NCBI RefSeq assembly: GCF_030034735.1 | Contig: NZ_CP125370.1 | Span: 3,844,001 to 3,908,000 of the forward strand | DNA length: 64,000 nucleotides | Reading direction: 5' to 3' | Source: Paenibacillus sp. RC334 | GTDB lineage: Bacteria; Bacillota; Bacilli; Paenibacillales; Paenibacillaceae | Shown here: positions 18,870 to 28,608 of the stretch, in pieces | How positions within the stretch are numbered: the first letter of the stretch is position 1 | How the letters are laid out: every line of letters begins with the position of its first letter | Made by a program: the position numbers and the translations under genes | Notes under the pieces: model-generated | What the model was told of the DNA's origin: nothing | Database searches by the model: none | Seen by the model: only the letters and a program-made list of their open reading frames with translations

Positions 18870-19280
18870 CTTTAATCCCACAGTCATTTAATGCGATTAT
18901 AAAGTCAAGCCATGATCTCTTTTATATTACTTTGATCGCACTTTTATATAGGTTTGGATTTGAGAATATTCTGGCATCTCATTCCCTCATTTCATCATTG
19001 CGTGTATTTCAACTAACATCTAATCTATGTACTTCGTAAATACTGCACCTTCAAGTTAGTATCTGAACTACATATATGATAACTCACTCAGTTCCACTTG
19101 CGAAGAAAAAATTGGTGGAAAAGGAATATTAAGCAGAGTGCTCAAGCTTCCATATCCATGTGATCCAGCAGGCTCTGAATACGCTGGATATTTTTCGTGC
19201 TGGCATGCTTATAGCGCTGCGTTATAACTACTACTAAATTAAGCGTTGAGTTTTTACTCTCCCCCACCTCTACGTTACTA
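18870..19280. other. Junction DNA between array and ABC-transporter block, no supported gene
   Basis: Frames here are short and lack ribosome binding sites. A stretch with GCGTTATAAC near 19230 could be a relic of an attC core, but no arms pair around it. Confidence 0.4.
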
Positions 19281-19285
19281 AAAAA

Positions 19286-19339
19286 GAAGTTACATGGCCT
19301 AGTCTCGGACTAGTTCAGTAACTCCCTTTTCAAACCCTA
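19286..19339 (-). terminator. Terminator of the sugar ABC permease pair
   Basis: Hairpin GAAGTTAC..CTAGTC-tcg-GACTAG..GTAACTCCCTTT downstream of the permease stop at 19358, with an A/T-rich tract on the minus strand side. Confidence 0.6.
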
Positions 19340-19357
19340 TTTCAATAGGTAGATTTA

Positions 19358-20230
19358 TTATTCTTTTACCGCCCCGACCACGATCCCGGTCACAAAATAA
19401 CGTTGCAGAAACGGATACACGAGCAGGATCGGCAGTGCACTGATAAAGATTTGCGAGGCCCGAATGATTCGCTGGGACAGATTGGCGACGGCTTCCGGGT
19501 CGAGCTTGGACATGTCGGCCTGAACGATAATCGTCTGCATAAATGTCGCCAGCGGAAGCTTTTCTGAATCTCGAATATAGATGATCCCGTCAAAATAAGA
19601 GTTCCAATGTCCGACCATCATGAATAGGGAAACCGTGGCAATGACGGGTATGGAGACGGGCAAATATATTTTGATAAAAGTCTGCAAATGCCCCGCCCCA
19701 TCAATAAAAGCGGCTTCCTCCAGATCCTTGGGTACGGTACGGAAGAAATTAAGCAGCAGAATAATGTTAAATACCGCAACCAATCCAGGCAGAATCAACG
19801 CCAGCAATGTATTCATCAGTCCAAGCTTCAGAATCAGAATGTAGCCCGGAATGAGACCACCGCTGAATAACATGGTGATGACAAAATACCAAAGGTAGAT
19901 ATTGCGTGCACGGAAGACTCGCGTCTCCTTGGAGAGCGCATACGCTGCAATCGTATTTACCACTAACGCAAGTCCCGTTCCAAGTACCGTCCGCTCCACA
20001 GACACCCACAAGGAGGAGAGGAAATTGGCATTATCAAACGTCTTAGCATAGGCTTCAAGCGTAAAGCCAATCGGCCAGAACGTAACCAGTCCGGCATTGG
20101 CAGGTGCGGATGCGCTAAGAGATACCATGAGCAAGTGATATAAAGGCAGCAAGCAGAGCAGCGAAAGGATGGTCAGGAACACATTATTGAATATGCTGAA
20201 TACTCGATATGGAATCGTTTTATGGTACAT
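19358..20230 (-). CDS. Carbohydrate ABC transporter permease (YtcP/AraQ type)
   Basis: 290 residues, six membrane helices. The EAA loop is 'DLEEAAFIDGAGHLQTFIKIYLPVSIPV'; the ending 'PFLQRYFVTGIVVGAVKE' is the hallmark of this CUT1 permease group. Partner of the LplB-like permease encoded 16 bp upstream. Together with the binding protein encoded at 25113-26796 it should import an oligosaccharide; the ATPase is expected to be the shared MsmX-type subunit encoded elsewhere. Part of a divergent locus inserted in the cassette array. Confidence 0.92.
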   Translation of the reverse strand: MYHKTIPYRVFSIFNNVFLTILSLLCLLPLYHLLMVSLSASAPANAGLVTFWPIGFTLEAYAKTFDNANFLSSLWVSVERTVLGTGLALVVNTIAAYALSKETRVFRARNIYLWYFVITMLFSGGLIPGYILILKLGLMNTLLALILPGLVAVFNIILLLNFFRTVPKDLEEAAFIDGAGHLQTFIKIYLPVSIPVIATVSLFMMVGHWNSYFDGIIYIRDSEKLPLATFMQTIIVQADMSKLDPEAVANLSQRIIRASQIFISALPILLVYPFLQRYFVTGIVVGAVKE

Positions 20231-20246
20231 CGACTCGTCATCCTTT

Positions 20247-21209
20247 CTAGAAAATTCTGTACCCCGCGAATCGGTAGGCCAGTCGGTATGAGATCACGAT
20301 CAGGATTAAGCTAATAACCGATTTAAATAAATTCACGGCGGTAGCGAAGCTGAACTGCCCACTAAGCAGACCTTCCCTGTACACAAAGGTATCAATGATA
20401 TCTGCTTGCTGATAGATTAATGGACTATATAAGTTAAAGATCTGATCGAAGTTTGCATTGAGCACATTGCCTAGTGCCAGGGTTGCGATCACGATCCCAA
20501 TCGGAATAAGCGCCGGGATGGTAATATACATCGTCTGCTTACAGCGCCCCGCCCCATCCACTTCAGCCGCTTCATAGAGTGACGGATTAATACCGGACAG
20601 TGCCGCCAGGAAAATGATCGTGTTGAAGCCAAACTCCTTCCAGACATCACTTGCAATGATCGTAAAGCGGAACCAGTTGCCATCCCCCAGGAAGAAAATC
20701 GGCTTGATGCCGAATACAGAGGAAAGGAATTGATTGATGATCCCTGTCTGGGCCAGAATATCGATCAGAATGCCTGAAAGCGTAACCCAAGACAAAAAGT
20801 GCGGAAGATACACGAGTGTTTGAATGGTTCTTTTGAGCGCCATCTTCCTGACCTCATTCAACAATAAGGCGAAGATAAACGGAATAATCAGGTTCATTAC
20901 AATTTTGGAGCAGGCAAAAAACAGCGTATTCCACGTAATTTGCAGGAAATAATCATTCTCCCACATGTGCCTGAAATGCTTCAGTCCGACCCATTCAGAA
21001 TTGAAAAAACCCAGTGCAGGTTTATAGTCTTGAAATGCCATAAGAATCCCGGACATCGGAATATACGAAAAAATAAAAACCATAATGGCCGCCGGCAACA
21101 CCATCAAGTGGAGAATCCATGGTTGTTTATAGACTTTCTTTTTTCTTCTATTCGGCTTGCTCCCAATGTTCACCTGCGGCACCCGGTTAGCCTCCATATT
21201 AGCCTCCAT
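20247..21209 (-). CDS. Carbohydrate ABC transporter permease (LplB type)
   Basis: 320 residues with a cationic N-terminus (GSKPNRRKKKVYKQPW) and six helices. The EAA loop is 'LYEAAEVDGAGRCKQTMYITIPALIPI'; the end 'VISYRLAYRFAGYRIF' is typical of LplB. First gene of the two-permease operon; its start region faces the sensor kinase gene 145 bp away, so both divergent promoters lie in that gap. In such loci the YesM/YesN pair encoded next door senses extracellular sugar and controls the permeases and binding protein (family knowledge). Confidence 0.92.
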   Translation of the reverse strand: MEANMEANRVPQVNIGSKPNRRKKKVYKQPWILHLMVLPAAIMVFIFSYIPMSGILMAFQDYKPALGFFNSEWVGLKHFRHMWENDYFLQITWNTLFFACSKIVMNLIIPFIFALLLNEVRKMALKRTIQTLVYLPHFLSWVTLSGILIDILAQTGIINQFLSSVFGIKPIFFLGDGNWFRFTIIASDVWKEFGFNTIIFLAALSGINPSLYEAAEVDGAGRCKQTMYITIPALIPIGIVIATLALGNVLNANFDQIFNLYSPLIYQQADIIDTFVYREGLLSGQFSFATAVNLFKSVISLILIVISYRLAYRFAGYRIF

Positions 21210-21354
21210 AGCGCTCTCCTGTTCCCAAAAGAAAGTTTTTGTGTGTAATGGGGATCTCTGCTATAAATAGTATCAGGCAATCCTCAGGTCTGACTATATA
21301 ACATTGTTAGGCTGGATATGGTTTTGTTAGGAATATCGATTGAAGGAGACTTTT

Positions 21355-23154
21355 ATGAATTTATGGAAGCGCTTTATATTATTCCAAGGAACGGCTCGAT
21401 CCCGGTTTAGTCTGTTTGCCAAAATAAACTGCTTAATCGTGGTTTTGTTCATCCCCATTATTATCATGTATACCTACTCGAACAATGTCACCTACGATGT
21501 CGTAAGCAAAGAGCTGCAAATATCCAATACCAAACAGCTCACGTTTTTATCCAGTCAGATCGATTCCCGCATTAATCAGATGATGGATTTCAGTCTTATT
21601 CTCTCTAGAGATCCCAATGTCAGAGCATTCAATGGTTTGAACATGTGGGATGATCTTTATGACCAGATGCAGACCCGATATGTCATTCAGGAAAAGATGA
21701 TGCTTCAATCCGGGGTCACAGATATATGGCCCACCCGATATGCTGTGTATTCACAGCAGAACCAAGATGTCATCGCCAACTACAACAGATCATCAGGGTA
21801 TGATGAGAATTACCTAAAAAGAAATATGAGTGGCCAATGGACATATGGTGATCATGGTGCGGAATCTCAAGAGGAGCTTCAATCCTTTTACTGGTTCTTT
21901 ACCGATTCCTTGGCCCAGCCGGGGATGTTGACGGGAAGCAACCTGGTGATTGAAGCCAGCTTCAGTTATGAGAACATTCAGAACATGCTGGACACGTACA
22001 AGAAAGGTGGACAAGGCGATCCCTTCTTTTATCACAAAGGGAATTCGCCCATTCTGAACCGCAGTGCAGACAAGCAGCTATCCGAAGAACTCATTCGTTA
22101 TCTGGATACTCACTCCCCGGAGGACACTACACCGGATGTCGTGAAGCTGAATGGGAAGAACTATCTGGTCAGTTCTGTAAAGTCTTCATATTTGGATTGG
22201 CATTTAGTAGATGTGGTCCCACTCTATCAGATCCTGCAACCCATTTCACTCAGTCGGAACCTGTTCTATCTCTTTATGGTTCTGCTATTTGTTGTGGGCA
22301 TTTCCGCTTCAATACTACTGTACAGAAACGTTCAATATCCGATCAAAAAGCTGATCCAGGGCTTACAGCGTGTGCAGCGGGGAGACTATTCCGTACGTCT
22401 GCATAGCAAGGATCAGAATGAGTTCTCATTTCTGTTTCATCGATTTAATGATATGTCTCATCAAATTCAAGATCTGATCGAGAATGTATTTCATGAAAAG
22501 ATCAGAGCCCGGGAAGCCACGCTGAAGCAGCTGCAGGCGCAGATCAATCCCCATTTTCTGTATAACTGCCTTGGCTATATCATCAATATGGCCCAGATGA
22601 AGGATGAAGAAGCGGTCATCTCTATGGCTTATAACTTAAGTGCGTACTATCGCTATACCACCCGAGTGGAACGAGAAACGTCTTCTTTGAAGGAAGAAAT
22701 CAAGCTGCTCGTCAACTATTTGGATATCCAAAAGCTGCGCAATGGGAGAATTGAATATCATATCGATATCCCTGAGCATATGCTTAGCCAGTCTGTTCCA
22801 CGTTTAATGCTTCAACCGATTGTGGAAAATTCGGTCATTCACGGCGTAGCGAAGTCGTATTCATCTGGTGAAATCCGAATTAGCGGGGAAAGCTCGGACG
22901 GTTTCTGCAAAATTTACATTGATGACGACGGACCCGGCCTGAGCCCGGATCAGTTGGAAGCTCTGAATCGTAAAATGCAGCAGCCGCTGCAGGAGGAGAT
23001 GGGCTGTGGTCTCTGGAATACGAACCAGCGGATCATGCACCTATTCGGCAATCAGTCATGCCTTATTTTCAAGCCGTCCCCGCTCGGCGGATTCCGAACA
23101 GAGATCATCTGGGAGATTCCAACAGAGGAAGAAAATCATAACGATATAAGTTGA
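21355..23154 (+). CDS. YesM-type sensor histidine kinase
   Basis: About 599 residues from the ATG at 21355 (MNLWKRFILFQGTARS) preceded by GAAGGAGAC. Architecture: TM1 (about 25-45), an extracytoplasmic sensory region (about 46-295), TM2 ('LFYLFMVLLFVVGISASILLY'), a HAMP domain ('PIKKLIQGLQRVQRGDYSVR'), a His_kinase domain with 'QINPHFLYNCLGYI' containing the phosphorylated His, then HATPase_c ('QPIVENSVIHGVAK', 'DDDGPGLSPDQLE', 'GCGLWNTNQRI'). It phosphorylates the response regulator encoded 243 bp downstream. Confidence 0.93.
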   Translation: MNLWKRFILFQGTARSRFSLFAKINCLIVVLFIPIIIMYTYSNNVTYDVVSKELQISNTKQLTFLSSQIDSRINQMMDFSLILSRDPNVRAFNGLNMWDDLYDQMQTRYVIQEKMMLQSGVTDIWPTRYAVYSQQNQDVIANYNRSSGYDENYLKRNMSGQWTYGDHGAESQEELQSFYWFFTDSLAQPGMLTGSNLVIEASFSYENIQNMLDTYKKGGQGDPFFYHKGNSPILNRSADKQLSEELIRYLDTHSPEDTTPDVVKLNGKNYLVSSVKSSYLDWHLVDVVPLYQILQPISLSRNLFYLFMVLLFVVGISASILLYRNVQYPIKKLIQGLQRVQRGDYSVRLHSKDQNEFSFLFHRFNDMSHQIQDLIENVFHEKIRAREATLKQLQAQINPHFLYNCLGYIINMAQMKDEEAVISMAYNLSAYYRYTTRVERETSSLKEEIKLLVNYLDIQKLRNGRIEYHIDIPEHMLSQSVPRLMLQPIVENSVIHGVAKSYSSGEIRISGESSDGFCKIYIDDDGPGLSPDQLEALNRKMQQPLQEEMGCGLWNTNQRIMHLFGNQSCLIFKPSPLGGFRTEIIWEIPTEEENHNDIS

Positions 23155-23173
23155 ACTAAACATTTACACGATA

Positions 23174-23340
23174 ACGGAGAGGGCAGAACAAATCTGGAGA
23201 AGCAAAGCGTTCGCCTAAAAGCTTTCTGAAAGAAAGCTACATCGGAAGCATAGGCTTATCTCCGGATTTCCCCTTTTGTAAGGGATTCAAAAAATCTGGG
23301 GATAACAGCGATCGGAAGGTGGTTCTGACCGCGCAGTGGT
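23174..23340 (+). repeat. Dispersed structured repeat, copy 3
   Basis: Located between kinase and regulator genes. Outer stem CAGAAC / GTTCTG. Conserved blocks CTGGAGAAGCAAAGCGTTCGCCT and AACAGCGATCGGAAG. The inner arms (GCTTTCT / AGAAAGC and an outer-inner pair ATCTGG..) differ from copies 1 and 2. Confidence 0.75.
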
Positions 23341-23397
23341 CCCGTGTAAAATCATTCGTTCAACTTATATATACAAACCATCAAGGAGACAAATAAC

Positions 23398-25008
23398 ATG
23401 CAGATGATCATCGTAGACGATGAAGCACACTGGGTAGATAACCTTTCCATGACCAAACCCTGGCACACGCTGGGGATTGAACATGTGCATAAAGCTTACT
23501 CAGCACATGAAGCACTACAAATTATCGATACGCACCCCATTGATATTGTGATCTCGGATATTCAGATGCCCGAAATGACAGGTATTGAACTGATCGAACG
23601 GATCAGAGTCCGTGACAAAAAAATAAAGTGTATTCTTTTATCCGGATATTCCGAATTCGATTACGCCAAAAAAGCCATCCAGTACGAGGCCGTTGATTAC
23701 TTGCTGAAACCACCGACTGACGATGAATTGATGGGCGCCGTTCAAAAGGCCATTGATCAATTAAACACAGAATGGGAGCTCATAAGCTCACTTAAACGAA
23801 CCCAGTTTACCCTTCGGGAGAATCTGCCCCATTTACGTGGTCGACTGCTCCTTGAGGCCTTACAGGGACATCGATTCGCAGCCGGCGAATGGGAACGGAA
23901 ACTTGCGAATTACGATCTGCCCTTCCACGACGGAGATTACGCGTTAATGCTTGTACGTATGGAAGAAGAATTCAGGCACTATGACAACAACGATCAAACC
24001 TTGATCGAATATGCAGTCAGCAATATGGCTGAAGAGATTATGGGTGAGTTTATGGAAGTCTGGGGCGTGAAGGAGGAACATGGATATCTGGTGTTTCTGA
24101 TTCAACTTAAAGAGAACGATACCGACATTGGAAAAGAAACTATACTGGAGAAGCTTTCTGTGCAGCTTCAGTCTAAGGTCAAGCAGTTCCTGAAGGGTTC
24201 CCTCTCCATCGTCATCACCGAGTGGTTCCCGTTTCCAGAACTGCTATATGACCGCTTTCGGCAGGCCTCGGCTTATTTCCGGCAAATTGTCGGAGATGAG
24301 CGCGAATTCGTGATGCGGGTCAGTGACGTGGAAACGCCCGCAGCGCAAGGCCCCCTGGATGTCCTGTATACTCCGCCCTCTTTCATTCATCTGTTGGAAA
24401 GCGGGCAATGGGATGCCGCAGAAGAAAAAATAGTAGCCGTCTGTGAGGAGCTGGATGAGAAATGGTCGGAATCGTGGGAGCATTGTATGGAGGCAGGTTT
24501 TTTAATTACGGCTTCTTTCACCAATCTCGCACACCGAAATAGGCTTACTCTGGCTACCTTAATGGGTAGCGATATGGAGTGGCTGCAGAGCGGGAAAGCT
24601 TTCTCCACCATCAGTAAACTGCGAAAATGGTCGCTTAGTGTGCTCGGCAAACTCAAGGAAGGCACGTCCAACGAAATCAAAGACATACGTTCCGAGTATG
24701 TGAAGAAGATTCAGGATTTTACGGATAAAAACCTGCATCTGGATGTTTCCCTCCGTGTACTGGCCGACCATGTCAATCTGCATCCGACCCATTTGTCCAA
24801 GATTTATAAGATTGAAACTGGTGAAGGCATAAGTGATTATATCTCGCGCCTGCGCATGGATCGTGCCTGTCACAAGCTGAAAATGACCACCAAAAAAGTA
24901 TATGAAATCAGCATGGAGATTGGATATATGGACCCTGCTTATTTTATCAAGGTGTTCAAACGCCAGTTTGGGGTCACGCCGCAGGAGTACAGAGACCATC
25001 ATAAATAG
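23398..25008 (+). CDS. YesN-type response regulator with AraC DNA-binding domain
   Basis: 536 residues. The N-terminal receiver domain (1-120) has acidic pocket 'IIVDDEAHW', phospho-acceptor Asp in 'DIVISDIQMPEMTG' and the conserved Lys in 'DYLLKPPTDDE'. A long linker domain (about 130-430) follows. The C-terminal AraC double HTH (about 440-536) contains 'LADHVNLHPTHLSKIYKIETG' and 'VYEISMEIGYMDPAYFIKVFKRQFG'. ATG at 23398 after AAGGAGAC. Predicted activator of the sugar uptake genes on either side. Confidence 0.94.
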   Translation: MQMIIVDDEAHWVDNLSMTKPWHTLGIEHVHKAYSAHEALQIIDTHPIDIVISDIQMPEMTGIELIERIRVRDKKIKCILLSGYSEFDYAKKAIQYEAVDYLLKPPTDDELMGAVQKAIDQLNTEWELISSLKRTQFTLRENLPHLRGRLLLEALQGHRFAAGEWERKLANYDLPFHDGDYALMLVRMEEEFRHYDNNDQTLIEYAVSNMAEEIMGEFMEVWGVKEEHGYLVFLIQLKENDTDIGKETILEKLSVQLQSKVKQFLKGSLSIVITEWFPFPELLYDRFRQASAYFRQIVGDEREFVMRVSDVETPAAQGPLDVLYTPPSFIHLLESGQWDAAEEKIVAVCEELDEKWSESWEHCMEAGFLITASFTNLAHRNRLTLATLMGSDMEWLQSGKAFSTISKLRKWSLSVLGKLKEGTSNEIKDIRSEYVKKIQDFTDKNLHLDVSLRVLADHVNLHPTHLSKIYKIETGEGISDYISRLRMDRACHKLKMTTKKVYEISMEIGYMDPAYFIKVFKRQFGVTPQEYRDHHK

Positions 25009-25112
25009 CATGATAGAGTCCTATCGAAACTAAAAAACTCATATAGATGCCATCCCCACCGACTTGGTACAGTTACACTTGTAAAGATCATACACCGTAG
25101 GGGGATTGAAGA

Positions 25113-26796
25113 ATGATCAAATTCAAAGCATGGTGGTCGCTGCTCATGGTCATCGCACTTATCACAATTACAGCCTGTGGCAGTGGCGAAACATCCAATG
25201 AGAATGCCACGAACGATAATACGCCGGCGGCGGTCGGTTCACCCGAAGCAGAAGCTGCTTTTGCAAAAGGGAAATACGATCCACCCATTGAGTTCAGTTC
25301 GGTGTTGATGCCGAAGAAATATGTTCAAGGGGACACCAAAGAAAATAACGTTCACGATCGGTGGATGCTGGAAACGCTGGGCATGAAGCATAAAGATACC
25401 TGGTATCCGGCCAATGATGATCAATACAAACAAAAGCTTCAGTTGGGCCATTGCCTCTGGCGAGAAGCTGCCTGATTTCGTTTCGGTACCCACCAATGCG
25501 GTATTGACCAATCAACTTATTGATTCCGGTCAATTCATTGCCATCGATGAGTTGTTCGACAAGTATGCAAATAAAATTCTGAAAGACCACGCGGCAGCGC
25601 ATCCGGAGCTATGGTACCCTTTCACCAAGGACGGCAAGAAATACAATATGCCGATCCTGGAATACACAGATAATGACGACACGCTGCTGTGGCTCAGGGA
25701 AGATTGGATGGAAAAGCTGAATCTGGAAGCTCCCAAAACCATCGCGGATCTTGAAAATATCATGGATAAATTCAAGAACAAGAACCCGGATGGCTTAGCA
25801 CCTAATGAAGTTTTTCCACTCGCAATTTCTTTGAAAAATAATACAAACACCTGGATGGGCTCACTCGATTGGTTATTCGGAGCATACGGCACGGTCCAGG
25901 AGCAGTGGAACAAAGACGCCGATGGCAATCTGGAGTACGGCTCCATTAATCCAGGTGCAAAGCAGGCACTCGCGAAGCTTAGTGAGTGGATGGAAAAAGG
26001 CTATATTCATACCGACTCCGCCCTGTGGGATGAAGGTAAATCTGCGGAGAGCTGGACGAAAGGCACCGCAGGTATTCTGCCCGGATCCAACTGGATTCCA
26101 GACTGGCCAGCCCCCGATCTGTTGAAGAATGTGCCTGGAGCGAAAATTAAAGCTTATCCAGTCCCAAAAGGTCCAGATGGACTCATCGGTACGAAATGGC
26201 AGAACGCCGGCGTCAACGCCAGTATTATGATTAACAAGGACGCGAAGCATCCTGAAGCCATTTTCCTGTACTATAACTATCTGCTCGATAACCTGGCTAA
26301 CCCGGCCGCTGGCAGTAAATATGAATACGGCTTCGCCAAAGGCTACGATTGGGACATCGTGGACGGACAACCGACCAGTGATAAAGAGAAGATTAAAGAC
26401 TTCTCCAACGAGTTCCCTTTCCTGACGGGCCCGGCACGTATCCCGGATCTGTACATGAAGACACTCGTTAAACTGGCTGATGGGAAGACGCCAGAAACCC
26501 CTTATGAGAAACAAATGGCCGAGTTCCGCAAACCCGAAAACTGGGCCGCAGCCAAGGTAGTCATGTCGCAATTAGACATTCGCAAGCAAAACTACTTCAC
26601 CGGTGCTGCGACACCAACGATGGTATCCAAATGGAACCTGCTTCGCCAGTCCGAAATGGAAACCTTCAACAAAATCATCTATGGCAAGCTGCCGATCGAT
26701 GCCTTTGACCAATTTGTAGCCAATTGGAAATCCAATGGCGGTGACCAGATTACGCAAGAAGTGAATGAATGGTTTAAGTCGGTGAGTGGGAAGTAA
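25113..26796 (+). pseudogene. Extracellular sugar-binding lipoprotein (LplA-like), split by a 1-nt frameshift
   Basis: The N-terminal frame (25113-25475) gives a lipoprotein signal 'WWSLLMVIALITITACGSGE' and the binding-protein start. The second frame (to 26796) gives the remaining ~455 residues ('LPDFVSVPTNAVLTNQLIDSG', 'LLWLREDWMEKLNLEAPKT'). They join if one G of the GGG at 25445-25447 is removed: '..KQKLQLAIASGEKLPDF', a natural reading. Intact it would be a ~560-residue CUT1 solute-binding protein of the LplA group serving the permeases at 19.4-21.2 kb. This could be a real inactivation or a base-calling error; nothing else in the gene is decayed, so I lean toward recent or artefactual. 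Confidence 0.85.
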
Positions 26797-26822
26797 GGGA
26801 TAAAAATAAGAAACAAATTAAA

Positions 26823-26863
26823 ACAAGCCGAAGCGTGTATTTCTGTCGCTTCGGCTTGCTTTG
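26823..26863 (+). terminator. Terminator after the sugar-binding protein gene
   Basis: Hairpin AAGCCGAAGCG..CGCTTCGGCTTG followed by CTTTGGTT, preceded by an A-rich run, 27 bp after the stop codon. Confidence 0.75.
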
Positions 26864-27106
26864 GTTCAGTTTAAGATCGCTACGCTATATGGGCATTCGG
26901 CCTTTCGCTTTCGCCTTCTGCCCCCATAGACTGACTCAGCAAGGAAACCGTGAGCTGAATGCCATCCTGTAATCCTTGTAAGTATAATCTTTTCACTTGT
27001 ATTAGTAGAAATTTTATAAACTCTTTTATCACCACCACCTTCAATTAAGGCGGGGATCATATTGTTATTGAATAGAAAGAAGCGCAAAAATCAATTTTTG
27101 TTTTAA
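26864..27106. other. Junction between ABC-transporter block and cassette array
   Basis: No supported gene. A 73-codon open frame on the minus strand has no ribosome binding site and no recognisable sequence. The attC expected downstream of the 27107-27574 cassette gene is absent here; its outer core may survive at 18817. Confidence 0.45.
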
Positions 27107-27574
27107 TCACCAAATAGATAGTCTTGTCCTTGTATCATTTTCATCAGTTATATATTCAAGAGATTCAAATCCCTGTCTCTTTATGTGTTCATATAAATCT
27201 TCAAGTTTTTTATGGTCTTTACAATAGACTGCTATGTACACACTATCAATCACAAGGAGAACTAATTGGCACTCACTCAATAAATATTCTTCATATGACA
27301 TTACATCAATTATTTTTGTTTCTAATGGATACGCCTTTAAATTCGCAAATATTAAGTAGTACTTCTTATTTTCAATAATCTGTTTTAGTTCTTCTCCTTT
27401 CATTCCAATCATCATTTCTGGAAAAAGACTATCTCCTAATTTATCATCAACTATTAAATAAGATTCCTCTCCTCCAATAAACCAATTGAAGGAAGTTATT
27501 CCGATTGGTTTTAATATTTCTCCAAGAAAGCTGCCATATGAGTTTGGAATTTCAAAGCAAATGCCTCTTTTCAT
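27107..27574 (-). CDS. Cassette gene, DUF2691-like protein
   Basis: 155 residues beginning 'MKRGICFEIPNSYGSFLGEI', a start I associate with the Bacillus DUF2691 family, followed by 'SFNWFIGGEESYLIVDDKL'. Soluble, mixed alpha/beta, with a hydrophobic strand region 'CQLVLLVIDSVYIAVYCKD'. Function unknown. It lies between attC 5 upstream and the array interruption downstream; its own attC is missing apart from a possible remnant at 18817. The family name is a memory-based match and should be checked. Confidence 0.6.
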   Translation of the reverse strand: MKRGICFEIPNSYGSFLGEILKPIGITSFNWFIGGEESYLIVDDKLGDSLFPEMMIGMKGEELKQIIENKKYYLIFANLKAYPLETKIIDVMSYEEYLLSECQLVLLVIDSVYIAVYCKDHKKLEDLYEHIKRQGFESLEYITDENDTRTRLSIW

Positions 27575-27601
27575 TTATTTCACCATCTTTACGCAGATTT
27601 C

Positions 27602-27718
27602 TGATAACGTTTCTGTTTTCATGAACCCCGAAGAGGTTGTCTGCTGAAATGATTCCCTGAAATCCATCTTGCAGACCTAGGCTCCATCAGAAGCCGCAGC
27701 TTGAATATTATGTTATGC
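27602..27718 (-). repeat. attC site 5 (short type)
   Basis: Cores TGATAAC (27602) and GTTATGC (27712). Arms GTTTTCATGAACC and GCTTGAATATTATG; CTGCTGAAAT..CAGACC inner pairing. 117 bp. Confidence 0.93.
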
Positions 27719-27741
27719 GTTGTAAGTACCCTCTTAAAATA

Positions 27742-28404
27742 CTAGCTAGATTGGGTTGATCCGTCCCTTTGTCGTATTCCTTCAAGTTTATCAGTAGGTA
27801 GTCCACTATATATTTGATCAATTTCTCGAGGTTCTGTTATCATTTTTTGGGCAATGAAATTAACTAATTTAAATAGCATGTTAACAGTTGTTCTATCGTC
27901 CTTTATATCTATAGTGCCTGGATGAACAGAATCATTACCAATAACTCTCACAATATCTAGTGCTTCTTGAACTTTGGGTGGGAGCCCCAATGCTACCAAT
28001 TCTTTAATATCTGAATTGATGTTCTTTCCTGGTTGTCCAAGAAAAGCACACAACTTTTGAATACATAGTCTAAGCAATGCTGCAGCTCCACGCGGAGACA
28101 AATTTGAAATTGCTCTAGCTTCTTCATAATCTTCTTTGATTTCATCCGGTAAATTTTGGTTAGGAGGTTCTGAAATACCTTGAATAGGAAAAATCATTTT
28201 TTCCCCCAGCCAAATAGTAGGAAAATTGCAGTTTTCACAATTCGAAAGTACAAATTGTTCATTTGAAAATTGAAGCCCGAATCCTTCTTTGTTCGTTGCT
28301 CCTTTCATGTAATACCAGACTTGCTTTGCGAACACATGACAATTAGGACAATTAAATGCTGATGTTCCTAGCTGAGGAAGAATATACTGAGACTGCACTG
28401 TCAT
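27742..28404 (-). CDS. Cassette gene, zinc-ribbon plus DUF4145 protein
   Basis: About 220 residues from the ATG at 28404 (MTVQSQYILPQLGTSAFNCP). The N-terminus has a zinc ribbon with CPNC and, 35 residues on, CENC. The C-terminal ~110 residues are the DUF4145 helical domain: 'SPRGAAALLRLCIQKLCAFLG', 'LPPKVQEALDIVRVIGNDSVHPG'. DUF4145 is a HEPN-like fold repeatedly found with restriction and other phage-defence genes; the R/N...H motif is 'VRVIGNDSVH'. Possible RNA-binding or ribonuclease role is inference. Alternative upstream GTG start at 28434. Confidence 0.85.
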   Translation of the reverse strand: MTVQSQYILPQLGTSAFNCPNCHVFAKQVWYYMKGATNKEGFGLQFSNEQFVLSNCENCNFPTIWLGEKMIFPIQGISEPPNQNLPDEIKEDYEEARAISNLSPRGAAALLRLCIQKLCAFLGQPGKNINSDIKELVALGLPPKVQEALDIVRVIGNDSVHPGTIDIKDDRTTVNMLFKLVNFIAQKMITEPREIDQIYSGLPTDKLEGIRQRDGSTQSS

Positions 28405-28441
28405 TTTCCTTTCTTTTTTCAAATTTACTTGCACTTATTGC

Positions 28442-28586
28442 ATATAACGTTTCCGCATCTATGACGTGACCGGACCTTAGCTAGCTCTTATCTTAGGTCC
28501 GGTCGTGTGTTATCTGAATATGCTTCTGTGCTTGACACCTAATAACCAAGGGGCAAAAGCCCCGCAGCTTAGATGCATTGTTATAT
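28442..28586 (-). repeat. attC site 6
   Basis: Cores ATATAAC (28442) and GTTATAT (28580). Carries a perfect side hairpin CCGGACCT..AGGTCCGG and GGGGC-aaaa-GCCCC. The arm next to the right core reads GCTTAGATGCATT, diverged from the short type. 145 bp. Confidence 0.88.
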
Positions 28587-28608
28587 GATTTCGGCGACAT
28601 CCTCGATT

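Noticed and set aside
18809..19039. 76-codon plus-strand frame over the half attC
   Set aside because: It starts inside the attC core region, lacks a ribosome binding site and spans the small inverted repeat.
26866..27087. 73-codon minus-strand frame
   Set aside because: No ribosome binding site, no recognisable sequence, at a recombination junction.
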